Shown here in pieces: positions 45,394 through 54,603 of a DNA stretch of 64,000 bases. The DNA comes from Arsenicicoccus sp. oral taxon 190 (GTDB lineage: Bacteria > Actinomycetota > Actinomycetes > Actinomycetales > Dermatophilaceae): contig NZ_CP012070.1 in NCBI RefSeq assembly GCF_001189535.1, forward strand, positions 2,046,001-2,110,000. The letters are read 5' to 3'. The notes beneath the pieces were generated by a model. The model was not told the origin of the DNA. It made no database searches and saw nothing but the letters and a program-made list of their open reading frames with translations. Within the stretch, counting starts at the first letter, position 1. Each line of letters opens with the position of its first letter. Made by a program: the position numbers and the translations under genes.

Positions 45394-46158
45394 ATGGCGA
45401 GCTTCTGGCAGATGCTGCGGCACGACCCCGTCTACACCCCCGTGGTCGAGGCGTTCAAGGGGATCTTCGCGCTGCAGGGACTGCGCTTCAGGATCACCGG
45501 GGAGCACAACGTGCCCGAGTCCGGGCCGGCGGTGATGATGATCAACCACACCGGCTACTTCGACTTCACGTATGCCGGTCTGGCGGCTCTCCCGTCGCGT
45601 CGCCTCGTGCGGTTCATGGCCAAGGAGAGCGTCTTCCGGCACCCGGTGAGCGGGCCGCTCCTGCGCGGCATGCGGCACATCTCGGTGGATCGGGCGGCGG
45701 GGGCGGCGTCATACGGGCACGCCCTGGAGGCGCTGCGCGCGGGGGAGATCGTGGGGGTCTTCCCGGAGGCGACCATCTCGATGTCCTTCGAGCCCAAGGC
45801 GTTCAAGACGGGCGGGGTGCGGATGGCGCAGGCGACGGGCGCGCCGATCCTGCCGGTGGCGATCTGGGGCTCGCAGCGGGTGTGGACCAAGGGGCACCCC
45901 AAGCGGCTGGGCCGGACCAGGGTGCCGATCGGGATCACCGTGGGCGAGCCGATCCCGGTGGGGCCCGACGACGACATCGCCGAGGTGACCGCCCGCGTGC
46001 GCGAGACGATCACGCGGATGCTGCACGCGCTGCAGGACGCCTACCCGCCGGTGCCCGAGGCCGAGCGGCACCTGATGCCGGTGCGCCTCGGCGGGACGGC
46101 GCCGACGCCGGAGGAGGCCGCCGTCCTGGAGGCCCGCCGCCGCATCCACCACCCCTGA
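45394..46158 (+). CDS. 1-acyl-sn-glycerol-3-phosphate acyltransferase (PlsC family)
   Basis: A 254-residue acyltransferase. The catalytic HX4D motif is NHTGYFD (His52, Asp57), and VGVFPEATIS matches the second PlsC block (FPEGTRS type). It makes phosphatidic acid or a related lipid at the membrane; there is no clear membrane helix. It is followed 5 bp later by a copy of the 63-bp palindromic repeat. Confidence 0.9.
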   Translation: MASFWQMLRHDPVYTPVVEAFKGIFALQGLRFRITGEHNVPESGPAVMMINHTGYFDFTYAGLAALPSRRLVRFMAKESVFRHPVSGPLLRGMRHISVDRAAGAASYGHALEALRAGEIVGVFPEATISMSFEPKAFKTGGVRMAQATGAPILPVAIWGSQRVWTKGHPKRLGRTRVPIGITVGEPIPVGPDDDIAEVTARVRETITRMLHALQDAYPPVPEAERHLMPVRLGGTAPTPEEAAVLEARRRIHHP

Positions 46159-46162
46159 CGCC

Positions 46163-46225
46163 CTACCGGGGGTAGACGGATCGACCGGCCTTCGTTCACC
46201 AGGCCGATCGAACGGCCGCCGGTAT
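46163..46225 (+). repeat. 63-bp palindromic repeat, copy 2
   Basis: Begins CTACCGGGGGTAG and ends CGGCCGCCGGTAT, matching copy 1 without gaps. It lies between the ends of two convergent genes (plsC-like and SBF-like), where its long imperfect hairpin could terminate transcription from both sides. Confidence 0.85.
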
Positions 46226-46273
46226 TTCTATCAGCCGGCCTTGGTCCGGGGCGCCGCGGCGACCCGGTCCTCC

Positions 46274-47275
46274 TCAGGCGACCCTGCCGACCCCATCGGC
46301 CGCGTCGCCCACCGCGTCGGCCTCTCGCCCGTAGCGGGCCGCCAGCGCCGAGCACGCCATCAGCTGCGCCTGGTGGAAGACCATCAGCGGGAGCACCATC
46401 AACCCCACCGGTTGCCCGGCGAAGAGCACCATCGCCATCGGCAGGCCGGACGCCAGCGACTTCTTGGTCCCGCAGAACTGGATGGCGATCACGTCGCCGC
46501 GCCCGAAACCGAGCCGCTGAGCCACGGCTCGCGTCAGCCACAGCAGCGCGGCGAGCAGCAGCAGGCACACCACGAGCACCCCACCCAGCTGCGGCAGCGT
46601 CACCCGCGACCAGATCCCCTCGCGCATCCCGGCCGAGAAGGCCGAGTAGACGACCAGCACGATCGATCCACGGTCGACGAGCTTGAGCGGCGCGGCGTGC
46701 GCCTTCACCCACCCCCGGATCCAGTGCCCCGCCACCTGGCCGAGCACGAAGGGCAGCAGCAGCTGCACCAGGATGTCGACGAACGCGGACCCCGTCACCT
46801 CGACCGTCCCCGTCGTGGTCATCAGCGCCACCACCAGCAGCGGCGTGAGGACCACGCCCACCAGGTTGGACACGGACGCGGACACGATCGCGCCGGCCAC
46901 GTTGCCCCGCGCGATGGAGGTGAACGCGATCGAGCTCTGCACCGTCGACGGCACCAGGCACACGTAGAGCAGCCCCGAGGCCAGGTCGCCCCCCAGGGCG
47001 GCGCGCAGACCCGGCAGCGCGAGCATCCCGACCAGCGGGAACACGACGAACGTGAAGGCCAGGATCACCCCGTGCAGCCGCCAGTGCTTCAGGCCGGCGA
47101 CGGCCTCGTGGGGAGCCAGGCGGGCGCCATACAGGAAGAAAAGGAGGAAGATCGCCGCCGCGACGACCGCATCCACGACGGGCACGGCGCTGCCCCGCGC
47201 GGGCAGGACGCTCGCGACCAGGGCCGCGCAGATGATCGCGAGCAGGAAGGGGTCGAGGCGCAGGCGGGAAAGCAT
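46274..47275 (-). CDS. SBF-like (bile acid:sodium symporter superfamily) transporter
   Basis: A 333-residue membrane protein with about nine or ten helices. It has the YfeH/SBF-like pattern: LLFFLYGARLAPHEAVAGLKHWRLH, then CLVPSTVQSSIAFTSIARGNVAGA (the STVQSS region lining the sodium site), and FCGTKKSLASGLPMA near the end. It probably imports or exports an organic anion with sodium; the substrate is unknown. Confidence 0.9.
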   Translation of the reverse strand: MLSRLRLDPFLLAIICAALVASVLPARGSAVPVVDAVVAAAIFLLFFLYGARLAPHEAVAGLKHWRLHGVILAFTFVVFPLVGMLALPGLRAALGGDLASGLLYVCLVPSTVQSSIAFTSIARGNVAGAIVSASVSNLVGVVLTPLLVVALMTTTGTVEVTGSAFVDILVQLLLPFVLGQVAGHWIRGWVKAHAAPLKLVDRGSIVLVVYSAFSAGMREGIWSRVTLPQLGGVLVVCLLLLAALLWLTRAVAQRLGFGRGDVIAIQFCGTKKSLASGLPMAMVLFAGQPVGLMVLPLMVFHQAQLMACSALAARYGREADAVGDAADGVGRVA

Positions 47276-47311
47276 GCGTCAGTGATACCGCACCCGTGCT
47301 TCACTCTCCGT

Positions 47312-48361
47312 ATGCCGCCCCCTCTCGCCCACCCTCCCAAGGCCGCACCGGGGGACCAGATCGCCGTGGTCTCACCGTCGTTCGCGGCGGCCGGTGCCTT
47401 CCCGCAGGTGCACGAGCAGGCCATGCGGCGGCTGGCGGAGGTGACGGGTCTGGTGCCGGTGGAGTACCCCACGACGCGCGAGGTGGGTGCGTCGCCGCAG
47501 GACCGGGCGCGGGACCTGATGGCGGCGTTCGCGGACCCGGCGGTGCGGGCGGTGCTGAGCGTCGTGGGCGGCGAGGACCAGATCACGGTGATCCCGCACC
47601 TGGATCCCGAGGTGGTGCGGCGCGACCCGAAGCCGTTCCTGGGGACGAGCGACAACACCAACCTGCACGCGTGGTTGTGGGGCGCGGGCGTGGCGAGCTT
47701 CTATGGCGGGTCGTCGCAGGTGCACCTCGGCCCGGGCCCGGGCGTCGACGAGGTGCACGCGGCGTCGCTGCGGGCCGCGCTGCTGACCGGTGAGCGGCTG
47801 GAGATCACGGACCCGGGGGAGTCGGAGGACCTCGGCAAGGACTGGGCAGACCCCCTGGCGCTCAGCAGCTTTGGCGAGCGGGAGGCGACCGGGCCGTGGA
47901 CCTGGCACGGGCCGCGCCGCGTGGTCACCGGCCCCACGTGGGGTGGCTGCCTGGAGGTGCTGCAGTGGATCCTCGCGGCCGGGCGGTTCGCTGCGGACCC
48001 GGGGGTGCTGGCGGGTGGGGTGCTGCTGGTGGAGACGTCCGAGGAGCTGCCGCCCGCCCGGGAGGTGGCGTGGATCCTGCGCTCGATGGGGGAGCGGGGC
48101 CTGCTCGCGGCGGTCGACGCGGTGCTGGTGGCCCGGCCGCCGGTGTCGAGCTTCGAGCGGCGGCCCGGGCCGGAGGAGCGGGCGCGGCTGCGCGCCGAGC
48201 AGCGGGACGCTGCCGTGGAGGTGATCGGACGCTACAACCCGGACGCGGTGGTGTGCGTAGGGATCCCCTTCGGGCACACCAGGCCTCAGTGGATCCTGCC
48301 GCACGGTGGCCTGGTCACCGTGGACGGGGAGCAGCAGCGCGTCTGGGCGGACTACTCCTGA
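47312..48361 (+). CDS. S66-family LD-carboxypeptidase / MccF-like peptidase
   Basis: A 349-residue serine peptidase. The catalytic triad of the family is Ser113 in FLGTSDNTN, a Glu in LLVETSEE (near 241) and a His in IPFGHTRPQ (near 322). Members trim murein tetrapeptides in the cytoplasm (LdcA) or cleave peptide-nucleotide antibiotics such as microcin C (MccF); the branch cannot be told here. ATG at 47312 lies inside a CCGTATGCCG motif. The stop region is reduplicated downstream (GACTACTCCTGA again at 48381). Confidence 0.85.
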   Translation: MPPPLAHPPKAAPGDQIAVVSPSFAAAGAFPQVHEQAMRRLAEVTGLVPVEYPTTREVGASPQDRARDLMAAFADPAVRAVLSVVGGEDQITVIPHLDPEVVRRDPKPFLGTSDNTNLHAWLWGAGVASFYGGSSQVHLGPGPGVDEVHAASLRAALLTGERLEITDPGESEDLGKDWADPLALSSFGEREATGPWTWHGPRRVVTGPTWGGCLEVLQWILAAGRFAADPGVLAGGVLLVETSEELPPAREVAWILRSMGERGLLAAVDAVLVARPPVSSFERRPGPEERARLRAEQRDAAVEVIGRYNPDAVVCVGIPFGHTRPQWILPHGGLVTVDGEQQRVWADYS

Positions 48362-48400
48362 GCGCGGACTCCTGAGCGCGGACTACTCCTGAGCGCAGAC

Positions 48401-48463
48401 CTACCGGCGGCGGCTCGATCAGCCTGGTGAACGAAGGCCGGTCGATCCGCCTACCGCCGGTAG
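48401..48463 (-). repeat. 63-bp palindromic repeat, copy 3 (inverted)
   Basis: On the minus strand it reads CTACCGGCGGTAGGCGG... and ends CCGCCGCCGGTAG. The 10-bp ends CTACCGGCGG and CCGCCGGTAG are perfectly complementary, so this copy has the best outer stem. It sits between the ends of two convergent genes, one base before the stop of the NUDIX-like gene. Confidence 0.87.
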
Positions 48464-48464
48464 G

Positions 48465-49004
48465 TCAGACGGGGAAGCCGAGGTGGGCCAGCGCCTGCTT
48501 GAGCAGGGTGCCGTGGCCCCGGCCCATCTCCTCGGCGACGCCAGCGCTGCAGACCTCGGCCGGGGTGAGCCAGGCCAGGTCCAGCGCGTCCTGCGAGGGC
48601 GCGCAGTCGCCGACCACCGGCACGACGTAACCAAGGGCCACCGCGTGCTGCCGGGGATCGTGGAAGGGCGTCACGCCCGGCGTCGGGAAGTACTCGGACA
48701 CGGCAAAGGGCTGCGGGCTCAACGGGATCCGCGGCATCGCGAGGGGGCCGAGGTCCTTCTCCAGGTGGCGGATCAGGGCGTCCCGCAACCGCTCGTGGTA
48801 GAGCACCCGGCCGCTCACCAGCTCGCGGGCCACCTTGCCCTGCCCGGTGACCCGCAGCAGCGTCCCGACGTGGGTCACCTCGCCGCGGTCGTCCGCCCGG
48901 ACGGGCACGATGTCGACGTAGAGGATGGGCAAGCGCTCGCGGGCCTGCTCCAGCGTCTCGTGGCTGAGCCAGGCGGCCGAGGCATCGACGTCGGGGAGGT
49001 TCAT
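48465..49004 (-). CDS. NUDIX-like hydrolase family protein with a degenerate box
   Basis: A 179-residue protein of the actinobacterial NUDIX-related (DUF4916-type) family. The segment GRVLYHERLRDALIRHLEKD has the spacing of a NUDIX box (GX5EX7R...) but the key REUXEE run is changed to RHLEKD, so two of the metal-binding acids are altered. ATG at 49004 is chosen after a weak GGCGCC; an upstream start at 49058 is possible. Activity is doubtful. Confidence 0.72.
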   Translation of the reverse strand: MNLPDVDASAAWLSHETLEQARERLPILYVDIVPVRADDRGEVTHVGTLLRVTGQGKVARELVSGRVLYHERLRDALIRHLEKDLGPLAMPRIPLSPQPFAVSEYFPTPGVTPFHDPRQHAVALGYVVPVVGDCAPSQDALDLAWLTPAEVCSAGVAEEMGRGHGTLLKQALAHLGFPV

Positions 49005-49101
49005 GGCGCCATTCCACCACGAGTGCCCGTCCCGGCGGACGGGGTCCCACCTCGCCACGACCCACGGCGCGTGACGAGGTGGCTCCGACGGGACGCCGCC
49101 G

Positions 49102-50487
49102 CTACGGGCGCGTCGGGGGCCAGAGGACGCGACCGGGGTTCATGATCCCGAGCGGGTCGAAGAAGGCCTTGAGGCCGCGCTGCCGCTCGATCTCGGCGGC
49201 CCCGAGCTCGCGAGGCAGCCACTCGCTCTTGAGGATCCCCACGCCGTGCTCGCCGGTGATGGTGCCCCCGAGGCGCAGCGCCGCGTCGACCAGATCGGTG
49301 ATCGCCTCGTGCGCGCGCCGCACCTGCTCGGGGTCCTCGGGGTCGAAGTAGACCGTGGGGTGCAGGTTGCCGTCGCCGCCGTGGCCGGCCGTGATGATCC
49401 GGGTGCCGTGACGCTCGCCGATCGCGTAGCCCCGCTCGATGAACTCGGCCAGGTGTCGCACCGGCACGCACATGTCCTCGGTCAGGTTGTGCCCCAGGCG
49501 ATCCAGCGCGGGGGAGATGACCCGGCGCCCCGCCATCAGGGCGGTGGACTCCTCCCGGGACCCCGAGACCGTCACCGAGGTCGCCCCGGCGCTCGCGCAC
49601 ACCTCGGCGTAGCGGGTGGCGTCCTGCGCGGCGTGCTCCGGGCGGTCGGACTGCACCAGCAGCGCCGCCTCCACCCCGGCCGGGAAGCCGTAGTCGCCAT
49701 ACGCCCGGATCGCCTCGACGGTGGGGCCGTCCATGATCTCCACGAGGTTGGGCCGGTGCCGCTCACGGCGCAGCGCGACGATCGCGTCGCACCCCGACCG
49801 CAGCGTCGGGAAGGTCGCCAGCACCGTCGCGGGTTCGTCCGGGCGCGGACCGAGCCGCGCCCACGCCCGCGTCACGACGCCCAGGCAGCCCTCCGAGCCC
49901 ACGAAGAGCCCGGTCAGGTCGAACCCCGCGACCCCCTTGGCGGTCCGGTGCCCGGTGCGGATCACCTCACCCCCGGGGAGCACCACCTCCAGGGCCCGTA
50001 TGGCGTCGCTCGTGGCGCCGTACTTGAGGCAGCAGAGCCCACCGGCGTTGGTCGCCACGTTGCCGCCGACGGTGGAGATCGCCACCGAGGCGGGGTCCGG
50101 GCCGTAGTGCAGGCCCACCGCCGCGGCCGCCTCCTTGAGGTCGGCGGTGATGACGCCCGCCTGCACGCACGCCAGCCCCTCGACCTCGTCGACGTCCTCG
50201 ATGTCGCGCATCGCCTCGAGGTTGAGCGCGACCCCGCCCTCGAGCGGCACCGCCCCGCCGGCCAGTCCCGTGCGAGCACCCTGGGGCACCACCGGGATGC
50301 GTTCGGCCGCCGCCCACCGCAGCGTCTCCACCACGTCGTCCACGTCCCGCGCCCGCACCAGCGTGAAGTCGGCGGGCGCGTCGATGCCGAGCGCCGCGTC
50401 CAGGGCGTGCGCCGCCAGCGTCGCGCTGTCGGTGGCGGTCACCGGGTCGAGCAGCGGGGGCACGAGGCGGTGGGCTGTTGTCGTCAT
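49102..50487 (-). CDS. GlcD-type FAD-linked oxidase
   Basis: A 461-residue flavoprotein. The N-terminal FAD domain has VPQGARTGLAGGAVP (PP loop) and ISTVGGNVATNAGGLCCLKYG; the C-terminal domain has AGHGGDGNLHPTVYFDP and TGEHGVGILKSEWL, which bind substrate and metal in the glycolate/D-lactate dehydrogenase family. It oxidises a 2-hydroxy acid. No GlcE/GlcF partners are adjacent. ATG at 50487, divergent from the gene at 50552. Confidence 0.9.
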   Translation of the reverse strand: MTTTAHRLVPPLLDPVTATDSATLAAHALDAALGIDAPADFTLVRARDVDDVVETLRWAAAERIPVVPQGARTGLAGGAVPLEGGVALNLEAMRDIEDVDEVEGLACVQAGVITADLKEAAAAVGLHYGPDPASVAISTVGGNVATNAGGLCCLKYGATSDAIRALEVVLPGGEVIRTGHRTAKGVAGFDLTGLFVGSEGCLGVVTRAWARLGPRPDEPATVLATFPTLRSGCDAIVALRRERHRPNLVEIMDGPTVEAIRAYGDYGFPAGVEAALLVQSDRPEHAAQDATRYAEVCASAGATSVTVSGSREESTALMAGRRVISPALDRLGHNLTEDMCVPVRHLAEFIERGYAIGERHGTRIITAGHGGDGNLHPTVYFDPEDPEQVRRAHEAITDLVDAALRLGGTITGEHGVGILKSEWLPRELGAAEIERQRGLKAFFDPLGIMNPGRVLWPPTRP

Positions 50488-50551
50488 ACGAATGATCCTA
50501 AGGAGGGGGGTGGGTGCCGAGGCGCCGGGAGGGTTCCGGCAGGCTGGTGCC

Positions 50552-51781
50552 ATGAACGTCGTCAGCGCCTCCCAGATGAAGGCCCTCCTCGAGCAGGCCC
50601 CCGCCAACCCCCGCGTCGTCGCCACCGGCAACCACGTGCCGCCCTGGGCCCTGCTGCAGGTCATCGACGAGGCGCTGCCGACCTACCGGCTCAACATGCT
50701 CAACGCGCCCGCGGGGATCTCGACGCGGGAGGGCGTCGAGCACGAGTCCTGCTTCGTCGGGGTCGGCATGCGCAAGCTGCCCACCCTGCACTACACGCCG
50801 GCGCGGCTGTCGTTGGTGCCCACCCTCTACCGCACCACCCAGCGCCCCGACATCGTCGCCGTGCACGTCTCGGCGCCCGTGGGCGGCAAGGTCTCCCTCG
50901 GCGTGGAGATCAACGTCATGGTGGCCGCCATCGAGGCCGTCAAGGAGAACGGCGGGCTCCTGGTCGCGCAGGTCAACAGGCACATGCCCTACACCTACGG
51001 GGACGGCGAGTTCCCGGTCGACCTCTTCGACGCGGTCCTCGAGGCCGACGCGTCCATCGCCTCCGAGCACGGCCCCGCCAAGCCCGACGACGCCACCGCG
51101 CACATCGGCGAGCTCGTCTCGGGGCGGGTCGGCAACGGCGCCACCCTGCAGCTCGGCATCGGTGCCGTCCCGGACGCCACCCTCCCCGGGCTCGCCCGCC
51201 GCCACAACCTCGGCATCTGGACCGAGATGTTCTCCGACGGCGTCCTGGTGCTCGACCGGGCCGGCGCCCTGGACGAGATGCGGCCGATCGTCGCGTCGTT
51301 CGCGTTCGGCGGGCAGGAGCTCTACGACTGGTGCCACCTCAACAGCCGCGTCATCATGCGGCGCACCGAGATCACCAACGACCCCGGCCAGATCGCCAAG
51401 CAGCCCCAGATGACCTCCATCAACACGGCGCTGCAGGTCGACCTGCTCTCGCAGGCGAACGCCTCCCGCATCCGGGCGCGGATCCACTCGGGATTCGGCG
51501 GCCAGACCGACTTCATCGTGGGCGCGCTGCACTCGCGCGGCGGGCAGGCGATGCTCGCGCTGCGGTCCTGGCACCCCAAGGCCAACGTGTCGACCATCGT
51601 GCCGATGCTGACCGAGCCGACGACCAGCTTCCAGCACTCGGCGGTGATCACCGAGCAGGGGGTCGCCGAGGTCTTCGGCCACTCCGAGAAGGTGCAGGCC
51701 CGCAACATCATCGAGCAGGCCGCCCACCCCGACGTGCGGGCGTCGCTGTGGGAGGGAGCGCGGGGGCTCGGGCTGGCCTGA
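50552..51781 (+). CDS. Acetyl-CoA hydrolase/transferase family protein
   Basis: A 409-residue protein of the AcCoA_hydro family (4-hydroxybutyrate/acetate CoA-transferase type). LQLGIGAVPDATLPGL is the CoA-binding motif, and the likely catalytic Glu is in FGGQELYDWCHLNSRV. SGFGGQTDFIVGALHSRGG is another family block. It transfers CoA between short-chain acids. 45 bp upstream of tmsA on the same strand, so co-transcription is possible. Confidence 0.88.
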   Translation: MNVVSASQMKALLEQAPANPRVVATGNHVPPWALLQVIDEALPTYRLNMLNAPAGISTREGVEHESCFVGVGMRKLPTLHYTPARLSLVPTLYRTTQRPDIVAVHVSAPVGGKVSLGVEINVMVAAIEAVKENGGLLVAQVNRHMPYTYGDGEFPVDLFDAVLEADASIASEHGPAKPDDATAHIGELVSGRVGNGATLQLGIGAVPDATLPGLARRHNLGIWTEMFSDGVLVLDRAGALDEMRPIVASFAFGGQELYDWCHLNSRVIMRRTEITNDPGQIAKQPQMTSINTALQVDLLSQANASRIRARIHSGFGGQTDFIVGALHSRGGQAMLALRSWHPKANVSTIVPMLTEPTTSFQHSAVITEQGVAEVFGHSEKVQARNIIEQAAHPDVRASLWEGARGLGLA

Positions 51782-51826
51782 GGCGGGGGGGTGTCGGGCC
51801 GGGCCGCCGAGGCGTACGGTCGAGAC

Positions 51827-53233
51827 ATGTCCTCGCTCGTGCCGGAGACCACCCTCGACCAGCACCGAGCAGCCATGGAGAGGCTGCAGCGGTCCTGGAC
51901 GGCGATCCCGCCCGGCCGCCCGGTCCGGCTGGCCAAGCGCACCTCCAACCTCTTCCGCCCCCGGGGTCGAGCCGCGCACGGCCTCGACGTCTCCGGCCTC
52001 ACCGGCGTGCTGGAGGTCGATCCCGACGCGAGGACCGCTGAGGTGCAAGGGATGTGCACCTACGAGCACCTCGTCGCGGCGACCGCCGCGCACGACCTCA
52101 TGCCGCTCGTGGTGCCGCAGCTACGGACCATCACCCTGGGCGGGGCCGTCAGCGGCCTCGGCATCGAGTCCACGTCCTTCCGCAACGGTCTGCCGCACGA
52201 GTCGGTCCTGGAGCTCGACGTCCTGACCGGGTCCGGGGAGGTGGCGACGGCTCGCCCCGAGGGCAGCCACGCCGACCTCTTCGCCGCCTTCCCCAACTCC
52301 TACGGCAGCCTCGGGTACGCCACCCGGCTGCGGATCGAGCTGCAGCCGCTGGGCCGCCAGGTCGCGCTGCGGCACCTGCACCTGCGCGACCTCGGCGAGC
52401 TGGTGCGACTCGTGGCCCAGGTGACCGAGGAGCGGACCTTCGAGCGGCGACCCGTGGACGCGATGGACGGCGTCGTCTTCGGTCCGGGTGAGGCGGTGCT
52501 GACGCTTGCGACCTTCGACAGCGACACCGTCAGCCCGGCGAGCGATTACACGCGTCAGGAGATCTACTACCGGTCGCTGCAGCGCTACGACCGCGACCGG
52601 CTCGGCGGGGTGGACTACCTGTGGCGCTGGGACACCGACTGGTTCTGGTGCTCCCAGGCCTTCGGGGTGCAGCACCCCACCGTGCGCCGGCTGTGGCCGC
52701 GCCGCTGGCGGCGCAGCGACGTCTACCACCGGATCGTGGGGCTGGAGCAGCGTCTCGGCGTCGCCGCGGCGATCGACCGCCGCCGCGGCCTGCCCGAGCG
52801 GGAGCGGGTGGTACAGGACGTCGAGGTGCCGCTGGAGCGGCTCGAGGAGTTCGTCGACTGGTTCCTCGAGCACGTGCCGATGCGCCCGATCTGGTTGTGC
52901 CCGTTGCGTCTTCGCGAGACCGACGGCGCCGGGGGCGCCCGCGCCGCCCGGTCCTGGCCGCTCTACCCGCTCCAGCCGGGGCGCACCTACGTCAACGTGG
53001 GCTTCTGGGGGACCGTGCCCATCGAGCCGGGCCGGCGCGACGGCGACGTCAACCGGCAGATCGAGGACCAGGTCAGCGCCCTCGACGGCCACAAGTCCCT
53101 CTACTCCGACGTCTGCTACGACCGCCCCACCTTCGACCGCCTCTACGGCGGCCAGGTCTATCGCGCGGTCAAGGACCGGTACGACCCGAGCGGTCGGCTC
53201 CCCGAGATGTACGACAAGGTGGTTGGTCGATGA
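51827..53233 (+). CDS. tmsA: FAD-binding oxidoreductase for 10-methyl fatty acids (TmsA/BfaA-like)
   Basis: A 468-residue FAD_binding_4 flavoprotein. TITLGGAVSGLGIESTSFRNG is the FAD-binding block; WRWDTDWFWCSQAFGVQHP and NVGFWGTVP are typical of the actinobacterial TmsA/BfaA branch. This enzyme is described to reduce the 10-methylene group formed by TmsB to a 10-methyl group in phospholipid acyl chains. The stop overlaps the ATG of the methyltransferase gene by 4 nt, the known tmsA-tmsB arrangement. ATG at 51827; an in-frame start at 51791 is possible. Confidence 0.85.
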   Translation: MSSLVPETTLDQHRAAMERLQRSWTAIPPGRPVRLAKRTSNLFRPRGRAAHGLDVSGLTGVLEVDPDARTAEVQGMCTYEHLVAATAAHDLMPLVVPQLRTITLGGAVSGLGIESTSFRNGLPHESVLELDVLTGSGEVATARPEGSHADLFAAFPNSYGSLGYATRLRIELQPLGRQVALRHLHLRDLGELVRLVAQVTEERTFERRPVDAMDGVVFGPGEAVLTLATFDSDTVSPASDYTRQEIYYRSLQRYDRDRLGGVDYLWRWDTDWFWCSQAFGVQHPTVRRLWPRRWRRSDVYHRIVGLEQRLGVAAAIDRRRGLPERERVVQDVEVPLERLEEFVDWFLEHVPMRPIWLCPLRLRETDGAGGARAARSWPLYPLQPGRTYVNVGFWGTVPIEPGRRDGDVNRQIEDQVSALDGHKSLYSDVCYDRPTFDRLYGGQVYRAVKDRYDPSGRLPEMYDKVVGR

Positions 53234-54519
53234 TGCTGATGGCTGCAGGGACTCCCCGGGTGGGCGAGCTGGTCGAGGCGGTGCTGGCCGGGCCGCTGCC
53301 GTTCCGGCTCACGGCCTACGACGGCACCGACCTCGGGCCGCGGGACAGCGACATCGAGGTGCACGTCGCCTCCGAGGAGGGGCTGCGCTACATCGCCACC
53401 GCCCCCGGCGACCTCGGGCTGGCCCGCGCCTACCTGACCGGCGGGCTGACCCTGCGCGGGATCCCCGAGGGCGACCCCTACGAGCTCTTCCGCCGGATCA
53501 AGCGCGAGGTCATGGTGCGTCGCCCGTCCGCGAGCGAGCTGGCCGCGCTGCTGCGGGGATTCGGGCCCCGGCTGCTGGTCCCGCCACCCCCGCCCGCGAT
53601 GGAGGCGTTGCCGCGCTGGCGCCGTGCCGTCCGGTCCGTCGACCCGCGCCGCCGCGCCGCCGACTCCATCGCCACGCACTACGACGTCTCCAACGCCTTC
53701 TACGAGAAGGTCCTCGGCCCCTCCATGGCCTACACGTGCGCGGTCTTCGAGTCTCCCGACGCGACGCTGGAGGAGGCCCAGGAGCGCAAGTTCGCGCTCG
53801 TCGCCGACAAGCTCGACCTCCAGCCCGGGCAGCGGCTGCTCGACGTCGGGTGCGGCTGGGGCGGTATGGCGATGCACGCCGCCCGCGAGCGCGGCGTGTC
53901 CGTGCTGGCGGTGACGCTGTCGCGCGAGCAGGCCCAGTGGGGTCGGGAGGCCGCCGCGCGCGCGGGGCTGTCCGACCTCGTGGAGATCCGGCACGGCGAC
54001 TACCGCGACGTCACCGAGCGCGACTTCGACGCGGTCAGCTCGATCGGGCTCACCGAGCACGTCGGGGTGCGCAACTACGGCAGCTACTTCCGCTTCCTGC
54101 ACGCGCGGCTGCGCGAGGGCGGGCGGCTGCTCAACCACTGCATCACCCGGGCCGACGGGCGAGCCGGCTTCCGGCCCGAGCCGTTCACCGACCGCTACGT
54201 CTTCCCCGACGGCGAGCTCGCGCCCCCCGGACGCATCATCGGCGAGTGCCACGACGCAGGCTTCGAGGTCCACCACGAGGAGAACCTCCGGATGCACTAC
54301 GCCCTCACGCTCGCCCGCTGGTGCCGCAACCTCGAGGACAGCTGGGACCTCTGCGTGCGGGAGGCGGGCCTCGCCACCGCCCGGGTCTGGGGGCTCTACA
54401 TGGCCGGGTCACGGATGGCCTTCGAGGCCAACTGGCTGCAGCTGCACCAGGTCCTCGCGTCCAAGGTCGGCGAGGACGGCTCCACCGCCTACCCGCTGCG
54501 CCCGACCTGGCGTCCCTGA
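53230..54519 (+). CDS. tmsB: Fatty-acyl methyltransferase (TmsB/BfaB/UfaA1-like, CFA synthase family)
   Basis: A 429-residue SAM-dependent methyltransferase related to cyclopropane fatty acid synthase. ATHYDVSNAFYEKVLG and YTCAVFE open the catalytic core, LLDVGCGWGGMAMHAA (near residue 205) binds SAM, and SIGLTEHVG and YVFPDGEL follow. It would methylate oleoyl chains at C10 to 10-methylene, which TmsA then reduces, giving tuberculostearic-type acids. No tmsC gene follows. Confidence 0.87.
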   Translation: MMLMAAGTPRVGELVEAVLAGPLPFRLTAYDGTDLGPRDSDIEVHVASEEGLRYIATAPGDLGLARAYLTGGLTLRGIPEGDPYELFRRIKREVMVRRPSASELAALLRGFGPRLLVPPPPPAMEALPRWRRAVRSVDPRRRAADSIATHYDVSNAFYEKVLGPSMAYTCAVFESPDATLEEAQERKFALVADKLDLQPGQRLLDVGCGWGGMAMHAARERGVSVLAVTLSREQAQWGREAAARAGLSDLVEIRHGDYRDVTERDFDAVSSIGLTEHVGVRNYGSYFRFLHARLREGGRLLNHCITRADGRAGFRPEPFTDRYVFPDGELAPPGRIIGECHDAGFEVHHEENLRMHYALTLARWCRNLEDSWDLCVREAGLATARVWGLYMAGSRMAFEANWLQLHQVLASKVGEDGSTAYPLRPTWRP

Positions 54520-54603
54520 GCATCGGCCAGGGCGTCACCAGGGCGTCGGCCAGAGTCATGTCCGGGGCCACGGCGCCGGCGCGAGGGGATGGGGCGCGAG
54601 GGG

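Noticed and set aside
42962..45535. An 857-residue plus-strand frame opposite valS
   Set aside because: Shadow of valS; no recognisable domain and implausible composition.
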